A stretch of DNA of 14,155 nt from an uncultured Eubacteriales bacterium (GTDB taxonomy: Bacteria > Bacillota > Clostridia > Oscillospirales > QAKW01): positions 1-14,155 of the forward strand of contig CAKRPM010000007.1 of NCBI GenBank assembly GCA_934378025.1, given 5' to 3'. Shown piece by piece: positions 6,160 to 12,561 of the stretch (within the stretch, counting starts at the first letter, position 1; every line of letters begins with the position of its first letter). The position numbers were made by a program, and so were the translations under genes. The notes beneath the pieces are model-generated. The model saw only the letters and a list, made by a program, of their open reading frames with translations. It did not search any database and was not told the origin of the DNA.

Positions 6160-6675
6160 ATGCGTGCAATGAAGATTTTTATGATAGTATTGCTGGTGCT
6201 GGTGGTGCTGATCGGGGGCGTGTTCGCCGTCGGCAGTTTAATGGGCGGCAACAAGGATTTGGGAGAAGCGCCCGATTTTACCGCCGTAACGCTGGCGGGA
6301 GAGGACTTTACACTGTCCCGTCGCTATCAGACAGCGGGAGCGGCACTGGTGTTTTTTGACCGCAATCAGGTCAAAAGCGCGGCGTTGCTGCAAAACCTGG
6401 ATGGGTTGACAAAATCCAAAGACGTACGCTTTATTTTAGTGGCGGAAACGGAAACGGACGCCGCAGCCTTGACCACCTATTTAAAAGAAAATCAGGTGAC
6501 GCCCGATGATATCATTTTGGATACCGATCAAAAAATTGCAAAACTGTATAATGTTACCACTTGTCCGGTGACTTATTTTATCAATGCGAAAGGATCCGTT
6601 CGTGCCGTGACGCTGGCCAATCTCAGCCCCGGCAATGTTGAGAAATACCTGGGGTATTTGCAAGAAGAACGGTAG
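6160..6675 (+). CDS. Membrane-anchored thioredoxin-fold (redoxin-like) protein without CxxC
   Basis: A 171-residue protein with one N-terminal transmembrane helix (about residues 5-28) and an extracytoplasmic domain like TlpA/AhpC-TSA redoxins: GEAPDFTAVTLAGEDFTLS at about 35-53, a strand ALVFF at 62-66, a mid-domain strand FILVAE, and the cis-proline loop region VTTCPVTYFINAKG at 132-145. In thiol-disulfide oxidoreductases a WCxxC motif follows the ALVFF strand; here that place reads FFDRNQVKSA, with no cysteine. The only cysteine in the domain is Cys135, directly before the predicted cis-Pro136. It therefore cannot act as a standard two-cysteine oxidoreductase. The ATG at 6160 is chosen because GAGGA lies about 9 bases upstream and the helix follows; an ATG at 6115 has no RBS and falls in the divergent promoter. 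Partner and function are unknown. Confidence 0.75.
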   Translation: MRAMKIFMIVLLVLVVLIGGVFAVGSLMGGNKDLGEAPDFTAVTLAGEDFTLSRRYQTAGAALVFFDRNQVKSAALLQNLDGLTKSKDVRFILVAETETDAAALTTYLKENQVTPDDIILDTDQKIAKLYNVTTCPVTYFINAKGSVRAVTLANLSPGNVEKYLGYLQEER

Positions 6676-6706
6676 GGTTACTTTCAGTACATTTAAAAAA
6701 AGCTTC

Positions 6707-6739
6707 GGGCGGGCGCAAAAAAAGCGCGCGCCCTTTTTT
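6707..6739 (+). terminator. Intrinsic terminator after the thioredoxin-fold gene
   Basis: GGGCG-G-GCGC at 6707-6716 pairs with GCGC-G-CGCCC at 6724-6733, with one internal G-G mismatch and an A7 loop. A run of six T follows. It starts 31 bases after the stop codon. Confidence 0.88.
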
Positions 6740-6764
6740 ATAATAAGAGTTCACAGTCTATTCA

Positions 6765-6793
6765 TTGCAATTGCCCGTCGGGCATGGTAGAAT
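6765..6793 (+). promoter_or_regulatory. Promoter for citrate synthase, with a palindrome in the spacer
   Basis: TTGCAA at 6765-6770 and TAGAAT at 6788-6793 are 17 bases apart. The spacer holds the inverted repeat TGCCC-GTC-GGGCA (6772-6784), a possible operator. The -10 ends 31 bases before the GTG start. Confidence 0.7.
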
Positions 6794-6824
6794 ATAGAAA
6801 ATCAATCAGAAAAGGAGGAAAAAC

Positions 6825-8192
6825 GTGACGAGAGGAAAAGAGTATTCGCTTGTAACAGATAAAATACGAGGATATGCCGATTTGTGCATGGAAAATTCAC
6901 GCATCGATCCGACGCTTTATAATAAACTTCAGGTAAAGCGCGGGCTGCGCGATTTGGACGGTAAAGGTGTTTTGACGGGGCTGACGGAAATCAGCGAGGT
7001 CAATTCCACCAAAATTGTGGACGGAAAAAGCGTGCCTTGCGCGGGTGAATTGTTTTACCGCGGCATTAACATCAATGATTTGGTGGGCGGCTTTGTAAAA
7101 GACGACCGTTTCGGATTTGAAGAAACGGTATATTTATTATTGTTCGGAAAATTGCCCGATGAAAAGCAGCTGACGGATTTTACCGCGACGCTTGCGGGGT
7201 ACAGAAGCTTGCCGACCAATTTTGTGCGGGATGTGGTGCTGAAAGCGCCGACGCCCGATATGATGAACACACTGGCGCGCAGCGTGCTGACTTTATATGG
7301 CTATGACCCCAATCCCAATGATATTTCCATTCCCAACGTGCTGCGGCAATGCCTGCAGTTGATTGCGACCTTTCCGCTGTTGTCCGTATACGGCTTTCAG
7401 GCTTATCGGCATTATATTCGCGGGAAGGGTCTGTTTATCGGTCAACCGGACGCGGCGCTTTGCACGGCGGAGAATATTTTGCATTTGTTGCGCCCCGACG
7501 GGAAATACAGTAAGCTGGAGGCGCGGCTGCTGGATTTGGCGTTGGTGCTGCATGCCGAACACGGCGGCGGTAACAACTCCACATTTACCACCCACGTGGT
7601 TTCCTCCTCGGGAACGGACACGTACTCCGCCATGGCGGCGTCTCTTTGCTCGCTGAAAGGCCCCAAACACGGTGGCGCCAATATTAAGGTGGTCGGCATG
7701 TTTGACGATATCAAGAAAAACGTGCATGACTGGACGGACGAGGGCGAAATTTCCGCCTATCTTTTAAAACTGCTTAATAAAGAAGCTTTTGACGGCAGCG
7801 GCTTGATCTACGGCATGGGGCACGCGGTGTATTCGCTGAGCGATCCGCGCAGCGAGGTGCTCAAAGGTTTTGTCGGTCAATTGTCGCACGAAAAAGGGCG
7901 GGATAAGGAGTTTGCACTGTACAGTGCGGTGGCGAAGCTGGCGCCCGAGGTGATTGCCGAAAAACGCAAAATTTACAAAGGCGTGTCGCCCAATATCGAC
8001 TTTTACAGCGGCTTTGTGTATTCCATGCTGGATTTGCCGGTGGAGCTGTTTACGCCGATTTTCGCCATTGCCCGAATTGCGGGATGGAGCGCGCATCGAA
8101 TTGAAGAGCTGATCAATGCGGGCAAGATTATCCGTCCGGCGTATCAAAACGTCGGCCCGAGAGCAACGTATTTACCGCTGCACGAACGATAA
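6825..8192 (+). CDS. gltA: Citrate synthase (citrate/2-methylcitrate synthase family)
   Basis: A 455-residue citrate synthase with the family's active-site motifs: HAEHGGGNNST at 243-253, GPKHGGAN at 279-286 (catalytic His282), GMGHAVYSLSDPR at 330-342 (His333, oxaloacetate-binding) and NIDFYSG at 390-396 (catalytic Asp392). It condenses acetyl-CoA with oxaloacetate in the cytoplasm. In anaerobic Clostridia this usually feeds glutamate synthesis through a partial TCA branch; no aconitase or isocitrate dehydrogenase gene is adjacent. The Arg that follows the His in the common GHRVY motif is Ala334 here, a pattern I recall from a clostridial group of long citrate synthases. The start is GTG, fixed by AAAGGAGG 7 bases upstream. 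It has its own promoter and terminator. Use as a methylcitrate synthase cannot be excluded from motifs. Confidence 0.9.
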   Translation: MTRGKEYSLVTDKIRGYADLCMENSRIDPTLYNKLQVKRGLRDLDGKGVLTGLTEISEVNSTKIVDGKSVPCAGELFYRGININDLVGGFVKDDRFGFEETVYLLLFGKLPDEKQLTDFTATLAGYRSLPTNFVRDVVLKAPTPDMMNTLARSVLTLYGYDPNPNDISIPNVLRQCLQLIATFPLLSVYGFQAYRHYIRGKGLFIGQPDAALCTAENILHLLRPDGKYSKLEARLLDLALVLHAEHGGGNNSTFTTHVVSSSGTDTYSAMAASLCSLKGPKHGGANIKVVGMFDDIKKNVHDWTDEGEISAYLLKLLNKEAFDGSGLIYGMGHAVYSLSDPRSEVLKGFVGQLSHEKGRDKEFALYSAVAKLAPEVIAEKRKIYKGVSPNIDFYSGFVYSMLDLPVELFTPIFAIARIAGWSAHRIEELINAGKIIRPAYQNVGPRATYLPLHER

Positions 8193-8211
8193 TGCTCCGA
8201 GATTACAAAAT

Positions 8212-8255
8212 AAAAAGAGCCGTAAAAAACGAAAGTTTTTTACGGCTCTTTTTTT
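8212..8255. terminator. Bidirectional terminator between citrate synthase and the acetylation operon
   Basis: A perfect 19-bp inverted repeat (8212-8230 with 8235-8253) is closed by a GAAA tetraloop and flanked by A-runs and T-runs on both sides. It lies 20 bases after the citrate synthase stop and 15 bases past the stop of the convergent DHHW gene. Confidence 0.95.
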
Positions 8256-8269
8256 AAAAGTGTTTGAGG

Positions 8270-9421
8270 TTAACACAGCGCGTCGTTGAGCACAACGGAC
8301 AGCGTGGTGTCCTGCGCGAGCGTGTTGGCGTTATACAAAAACAGAAATTCGTCAATATCGGCGGTTTTCACCAGCGTGCCGAGATTTTCATAATAATAGC
8401 GCGGATCCACCACATATATTTCGCGGTAGCATTGTGCAAGAAAGGGGATAAAACAATTGGCGTAGGAATCCTTGATGACCAGCAGCGTCTTGTCTTGCGG
8501 GCAGTCGGTTTTAATTTTGATCAGCGGATGGTTGCCGCCTAAAAAAACGGCATATTGATCCCGTCCCGACAAAAAGTCCGTCTGATAACAGGAGGATTTT
8601 GCATACTGCTCTTCCGCATAATACACCGACATCTTGGTGGTGCGGTCGGTGCGCCGATAGATGTAAATTTCATCCTTGCCCGAAAAGGCGTACCCGCTGG
8701 TGGCACTCAGCGTGCCGGTAAAATTGTCGCTGATCGGCAGCCGATCGTAGGTCATCCCGGAAATATCGATGCCGGCGTGGGCGGTATATTCCCGAAAGGC
8801 AAGGTAGGCGGCGTCCGTTGTCCAGTGATGATCGGTGCGATAATACAGCAGGGTATCCTCTTTGGCCGCGGTAAAGGCGGCGCGCAGATCGATTACATCC
8901 ATTCCGCCCTTTTGAAGATATTGGTTCATTTCGTCAAGATAGGCATTTTGATCGCCGCAATCAGCCAACAGCGGCAGCTTTTCCGGCAGAATCCCCACCG
9001 CCGTCGGTACGATCATCACATGGGTGGGGCGATCGCCGAAGCGCTGGGAAAAATCGGTAATGCTTTGCCGTATGGTACGGGTACTGTTGATTTTCGGCGT
9101 AACAAAATCCTCAATCAGCGTATGATCCTTGCCGAGAAATACGTTCCCGGATTTGGTTTTCCCGAGCAGACGATCCGTAGTGGTTTTCACTTGAATAAAG
9201 AAATCGCGCAGCGGGAATTGATCGTTGACATAATTTTCAAAGGATGTTTCAAATCGGCCGCTTTCCACCGAGGACAACGTCGCCTGCGGCAGGGTTTGCA
9301 AATTTCGGTTTTCCGTGGCCGAAAATTCCCGATCCGGTACCAGCAAAAAGGCGATGAAAAAGCCGAGAAGAAGCGCGCAAAACAGCGCAGCGCTGACAGC
9401 AAGATATTTTTTTCGATTCAT
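8270..9421 (-). CDS. DHHW family protein (AlgJ/AlgX-like SGNH acetyltransferase)
   Basis: A 383-residue protein with one N-terminal membrane anchor (about residues 6-28) and an extracytoplasmic SGNH-like domain. The name-giving motif is YYRTDHHWTT, with DHHW at residues 197-200, matching the catalytic Asp-His of alginate acetyltransferases AlgJ/AlgX. VIKDSYANCFIPFL carries the expected nucleophile Ser319. The region FENYVNDQFPLRDFFIQVK near residues 61-79 is also conserved in such proteins. The expected role is to accept acetyl groups delivered by the MBOAT partner and place them on a surface polymer. It is the last gene of a four-gene operon; its AAAGGAGG ribosome binding site overlaps the MBOAT stop codon, with 12 bases between the genes, which suggests coupled translation. 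The target polymer is unknown. Confidence 0.88.
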   Translation of the reverse strand: MNRKKYLAVSAALFCALLLGFFIAFLLVPDREFSATENRNLQTLPQATLSSVESGRFETSFENYVNDQFPLRDFFIQVKTTTDRLLGKTKSGNVFLGKDHTLIEDFVTPKINSTRTIRQSITDFSQRFGDRPTHVMIVPTAVGILPEKLPLLADCGDQNAYLDEMNQYLQKGGMDVIDLRAAFTAAKEDTLLYYRTDHHWTTDAAYLAFREYTAHAGIDISGMTYDRLPISDNFTGTLSATSGYAFSGKDEIYIYRRTDRTTKMSVYYAEEQYAKSSCYQTDFLSGRDQYAVFLGGNHPLIKIKTDCPQDKTLLVIKDSYANCFIPFLAQCYREIYVVDPRYYYENLGTLVKTADIDEFLFLYNANTLAQDTTLSVVLNDALC

Positions 9422-9433
9422 GCGCGCCCTCCT

Positions 9434-10813
9434 TTAAAATCTGAAATACAAAAACGGATTGTAGGAATTATACACCAAGAAAGCGGTGCAAACGATAAAT
9501 AACAGCGTCGTCGCCGCCACGGTCAGCGCCGGCATCGTATGCGTCTTTTTGCGATAAAAACGGTATACGAACGGGCAGCAGCAAACGCCGCCGATCAGCA
9601 ACAAAATGCCGTTTCCGATCAGCTGATAGAGCGACGCGGTATCGCAAAAACCGCCGCGCCCGAACAAATCCAAGAAATAGCGGCCGGCCGCGGAAAGATC
9701 GGTGGAGGCAAATAACAACCAACCGAACAAGACCAGTATCAGCGTATACAGGTGACGGAAAAATACGGGAATTTTGTCGAGCCGTTTGGCAAAAAAATAC
9801 TTTTCAAGCAATAACAGCAAGCCGTAGTACAGCCCCCACAGTACAAAATTCCAGCTGGCGCCGTGCCAAAGGCCGGTCAGCGTCCAAACGATCAAAATAT
9901 TCAAAATATGCCGCACCGCGCATACGCGGTTGCCGCCCAGCGGAATATAGACGTATTCCCGAAACCAGGTGCCCAGCGAAATATGCCACCGCCGCCAAAA
10001 TTCCGTAATGCTTTTGGAAAGATAGGGATAGCGGAAGTTTTCCAAAAAAGTAAAGCCCAACATATCGCCCAGCCCGATGGCCATGTCACTGTATCCCGAA
10101 AAATCAAAGTAAATCTGCATGGCATAGGCGATCAGCCCCAGCCAGGCGGCCAGTGCGGGTCGCGTTTCCAAGGCAAAAACCGCGTCGGATAATTGCCCCA
10201 AATTATTGGCAAGCAGCACCTTTTTGCCCAGTCCCAGAATAAAACGTTCGCATCCTTTGGCGAAACGGGCAAGGGTGATATTGCGGCTGGTCAGCTGCTG
10301 CTCAATATCGTCGTAGCGTACAATCGGTCCTGCAATCAACTGCGGGAACATGGTGACATACAGGGCAAACCGAATGAGGTTTTTTTGCGCGGCCACCTGC
10401 CCGCGGTACACGTCGATAATATAGGACAAAATTTGAAAAGTATAAAAGGAAATGCCGATCGGCAGCGCCAGCTCGCGCACCCGCAGATGAAGGCCGGCCA
10501 AGGCATTGATGTTTTCAACGACAAATCCGTAATATTTGAAAAATCCGAGCAGCCCCAGATTGATGAGAATAGCAACGACAAACTGAACCCGCTTTCGGAT
10601 TTTTCCCGAACGGGCGATGTCCAGCCCCAGTACATAGTTGATCAGTATGCTGAAGATCATCAAAAAAACGTATACCGGCTCGCCCCAGGCATAAAAAATA
10701 ATACTGGCCAGCAGCAAGATACAGTTGCGCACCGAGGTGCGGGGCAGTGCATAATATAAAATCAGCACAACGGGTAAAAAGATATATAAAAAATAAAGAC
10801 TGCTGAAAACCAT
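9434..10813 (-). CDS. MBOAT O-acyltransferase (AlgI/DltB-like)
   Basis: A 459-residue polytopic membrane protein of the membrane-bound O-acyltransferase family. It opens with MVFSSLYFLYIFLPVV, typical of AlgI-like proteins. ALPIGISFYTFQILSYIIDVYRG lies at about 116-138, a motif around FPQLIAGPIVRYDDI at 156-170, EFWRRWHISLGTWFREYVYIPLGG at 271-294, and TGLWHGASWNF at 313-323 with the invariant catalytic His317. MBOATs of this group move an acyl group, usually acetyl, from cytoplasmic acyl-CoA to an extracytoplasmic partner. The adjacent DHHW protein is the classic partner. AAGGA lies about 6 bases before the ATG, and the gap from the DUF4358 stop is 10 bases. (Quoted segments are described by position; none is complete.). 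Confidence 0.93.
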   Translation of the reverse strand: MVFSSLYFLYIFLPVVLILYYALPRTSVRNCILLLASIIFYAWGEPVYVFLMIFSILINYVLGLDIARSGKIRKRVQFVVAILINLGLLGFFKYYGFVVENINALAGLHLRVRELALPIGISFYTFQILSYIIDVYRGQVAAQKNLIRFALYVTMFPQLIAGPIVRYDDIEQQLTSRNITLARFAKGCERFILGLGKKVLLANNLGQLSDAVFALETRPALAAWLGLIAYAMQIYFDFSGYSDMAIGLGDMLGFTFLENFRYPYLSKSITEFWRRWHISLGTWFREYVYIPLGGNRVCAVRHILNILIVWTLTGLWHGASWNFVLWGLYYGLLLLLEKYFFAKRLDKIPVFFRHLYTLILVLFGWLLFASTDLSAAGRYFLDLFGRGGFCDTASLYQLIGNGILLLIGGVCCCPFVYRFYRKKTHTMPALTVAATTLLFIVCTAFLVYNSYNPFLYFRF

Positions 10814-10823
10814 CGTGTCCTTT

Positions 10824-11312
10824 TTAGTCCTTCAGTTTTTCTGAAAAGACGTCCTCCCATTTTTCTGCATTTTCGCCTACGGCGTAAAAGAAATAATTGC
10901 CCTTTTGCGTAACTATGGCATTTTCCAACAGCATGGTTTGATTGGTGCCGTAGCCGTTAAATGTCTTTTTTTGTGTGGCAATGCGGCTTTCGACGGCACG
11001 CTGCACGTCCTCCTGAATGTCGCCGTCCTCAAAATGGACAATCAGCAGCTCGTCCACATCCATCATGGATTTTGCGGTGTAAAATGCCCAATCACCGTCA
11101 ATATTTTGCAGCCCCAAATAGCGTTTGAGCGCATTGTCGTCTCCCTCTTTCATGCTCCAAAGCGTTTCCTTGGGCAGCGACTGCACAATGCTTTTGGGGG
11201 TATAGCCGTCGCCCTGCTTGCGAAAAGCGACAAAGTAAATATAAACGGCGCAGGCAAGCAAAAGGCAAAGGGTTGCCAGTGAAAATAAAATGTCCCGAAT
11301 GATTTTACGCAT
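10824..11312 (-). CDS. DUF4358 membrane-anchored protein
   Basis: A 162-residue protein with an N-terminal transmembrane segment (about residues 8-30) and an extracytoplasmic domain. The features MMDVDELLIVHFEDGD, VQRAVESRIATQKKTFNGYG, then LLENAIVTQKGNYFFYAVGE match the pattern of DUF4358, a clostridial family with no assigned function. Its position between an SGNH lipoprotein and the MBOAT gene in one operon, with an 8-base overlap upstream and a 10-base gap downstream, suggests it belongs to the surface-acetylation machinery, perhaps as a scaffold, an AlgF-like accessory protein or an anchor between the membrane partners; this is inference. The start codon lies within the 3' end of the upstream gene, so translation is probably coupled. 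Confidence 0.85.
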   Translation of the reverse strand: MRKIIRDILFSLATLCLLLACAVYIYFVAFRKQGDGYTPKSIVQSLPKETLWSMKEGDDNALKRYLGLQNIDGDWAFYTAKSMMDVDELLIVHFEDGDIQEDVQRAVESRIATQKKTFNGYGTNQTMLLENAIVTQKGNYFFYAVGENAEKWEDVFSEKLKD

Positions 11313-12093
11313 CTTCCACTCCCGCCATATCGGCTAAAAAGGTCAGCCATCTCGGATAATAGGATTTTTTGGGATGAATACCGTCTTTGTCAAACAGCTT
11401 TGGATTTTGTTCCAGAATAAACGAAGCGTCCAAAAAATCAATACTCTGTGTTTTGCACATTTCTTTCAGCGCGGCGTTGTAAGCGTCGCGGTTGGCGTAA
11501 TCGGGCGTTTTTTTCAGCGCCGCCTCGGTGACCGGGGTGATAGCGCAAACGTAAATTTTTGCCATTGGTACGGCCTGCTTGATTTTCTCGATACAGGCGG
11601 TGTAGTCTTTGATAAAACGCTCGGTTTTGTCCTTGTACAGCTCCATGTCATTCAGCCCGAACGCCAAAAAAATAATGCCCGGCTGCACGGCCTCCATGCG
11701 CTGGATCACCTCATCCGCACTTTTGACGGAAATGCCGATTTTGGCGAATACTTTGCTTTTGTCCAGCAAATCGTATTCCAAAATTGCGTCCACCACCGAA
11801 TCGCCCGCGATGGCGGCCTCCCGCCAGCGTTTTAAAAGAATTTCGTTGGTCACGCCTTTCAAAGCCATAATTTTTTCCTGCTCGGCCGCAAGATCGGTGA
11901 CTTTATCACCCGTTTCGGCGGTCGTGCCCACATTTTTTTGGTTTTCCTCCTGCCGAAGCTCGGAAACGTTTTTTTGAATTTCGTTTTGTTTTTGGATCTC
12001 GGCGTCTGATTTTTTACACGCGGCGAGAGACGTCAGAACGCAAAGCGCGGCGCATAGCGCAAGGCTGCGTTTGAAAAAAATATGCTTTGGCAT
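11305..12093 (-). CDS. SGNH/GDSL-family hydrolase-like lipoprotein
   Basis: A 262-residue secreted lipoprotein. The signal peptide ends in SLAAC, a canonical lipobox with Cys26. Residues about 28-80 are charged and rich in Glu, Gln and Lys with a coiled-coil-like pattern. An SGNH hydrolase domain follows: block I AIAGDSVV (Ser99), block II KIGISV (Gly120), block III FGLNDME (Asn148) and block V DGIHP (Asp237, His240). All four catalytic positions are present, so an esterase or acetyltransferase acting on the cell surface is expected. The ATG at 12093 is preferred because AAGAGG lies 9 bases upstream; the ATG at 12111 has no RBS. It is the first gene of the acetylation operon, 35 bases after a strong promoter. 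It could deacetylate the product or act as a second acetyl transferase. Confidence 0.88.
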   Translation of the reverse strand: MPKHIFFKRSLALCAALCVLTSLAACKKSDAEIQKQNEIQKNVSELRQEENQKNVGTTAETGDKVTDLAAEQEKIMALKGVTNEILLKRWREAAIAGDSVVDAILEYDLLDKSKVFAKIGISVKSADEVIQRMEAVQPGIIFLAFGLNDMELYKDKTERFIKDYTACIEKIKQAVPMAKIYVCAITPVTEAALKKTPDYANRDAYNAALKEMCKTQSIDFLDASFILEQNPKLFDKDGIHPKKSYYPRWLTFLADMAGVEDA

Positions 12094-12127
12094 GAGCGGG
12101 CCTCTTTTCATTTATTTTAGTAATTCA

Positions 12128-12157
12128 ATTATAACGAATGGGAAGGGGAAATGTCAA
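12128..12157 (-). promoter_or_regulatory. Strong promoter of the four-gene acetylation operon
   Basis: On the minus strand a perfect TTGACA (12157-12152) and a perfect TATAAT (12133-12128) are 18 bases apart. The -10 is 35 bases before the start codon at 12093. No operator or riboswitch is apparent, so expression may be constitutive. Confidence 0.88.
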
Positions 12158-12309
12158 TCACAGTTTACATAATTTCGGTAGAAATTATCCGCACTTTTTC
12201 ATCGTTTTGACGAAAATAAAAAAACGTGAAAATAAAGCGGCCGCAGCGCGCTCTACTCTATAAGATCAAAAGGCGGGCGGATCGGTTTTTCCGCAGATTG
12301 TCATATAAT

Positions 12310-12349
12310 AAAATCGGCAAACCTTTTCCATAAAAGGTTTGCCGATTTT
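12310..12349 (-). terminator. Terminator of tRNA-Leu
   Basis: A perfect 18-bp inverted repeat (12310-12327 with 12332-12349) with a 4-base loop begins directly after the encoded CCA of the tRNA. On the minus strand the arm ends in T4 followed by A/T-rich sequence. A plus-strand function is possible but no gene on that strand needs it. Confidence 0.88.
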
Positions 12350-12438
12350 TGGTGCTGGTGACCGGGGTCGAACCGGTACGGGTATTGCTACCCATGGGAT
12401 TTTAAGTCCCAGGCGTCTGCCTGTTCCGCCACACCAGC
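12350..12438 (-). tRNA. tRNA-Leu, anticodon UAA
   Basis: On the minus strand the gene starts GCTGGTG and ends CACCAGC-A-CCA, so the 7-bp acceptor stem is perfect and CCA is encoded. The anticodon arm is TGGGA-CTTAAAA-TCCCA, giving anticodon TAA. A long variable arm (GGGTAGCAATACCC) identifies a class II tRNA, as expected for leucine. The T arm is ACCGG-TTCGACC-CCGGT. Length is 89 bases with CCA. It reads UUA codons and, through wobble, UUG. It stands alone, with its own promoter at 12456-12485 and terminator at 12310-12349. Confidence 0.96.
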
Positions 12439-12455
12439 AAAAACCACTGCTAGTT

Positions 12456-12485
12456 ATTGTAGCACAAAAGACGCTTTGTTGTCAA
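12456..12485 (-). promoter_or_regulatory. Promoter of tRNA-Leu
   Basis: On the minus strand TTGACA (12485-12480) and TACAAT (12461-12456) are 18 bases apart, ending 18 bases before the mature 5' end of the tRNA. Confidence 0.82.
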
Positions 12486-12516
12486 TACGCCCCGTTTAGT
12501 TTGCGCCGAAAAAAGC

Positions 12517-12555
12517 AAAAAATGTGTGTTTGCAATATGAAAAAATGTGTCTTTG
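12517..12555. repeat. Pair of short direct repeats downstream of the family 5 binding protein
   Basis: Two 16-base copies of AAAAAATGTGTSTTTG (12517-12532 and 12540-12555) differ at one base and start 23 bases apart. They fill the gap between the stop of the binding-protein gene and the tRNA promoter, where I see no hairpin terminator. Significance is uncertain because of the A-runs. Confidence 0.45.
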
Positions 12556-12561
12556 GCTGCG

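Noticed and set aside
8555..9502. Plus-strand open frame of 315 codons
   Set aside because: It lies opposite the DHHW gene, whose motifs are clear, has no recognisable domain and reads through low-quality, Arg/Gly-rich sequence. It is a shadow.
12112..12309. Possible small gene or RNA between the acetylation operon and the tRNA terminator
   Set aside because: Apart from the operon promoter it holds only A/T-rich sequence and a short G/C patch near 12238-12252; no RBS-led frame or structured RNA could be supported.
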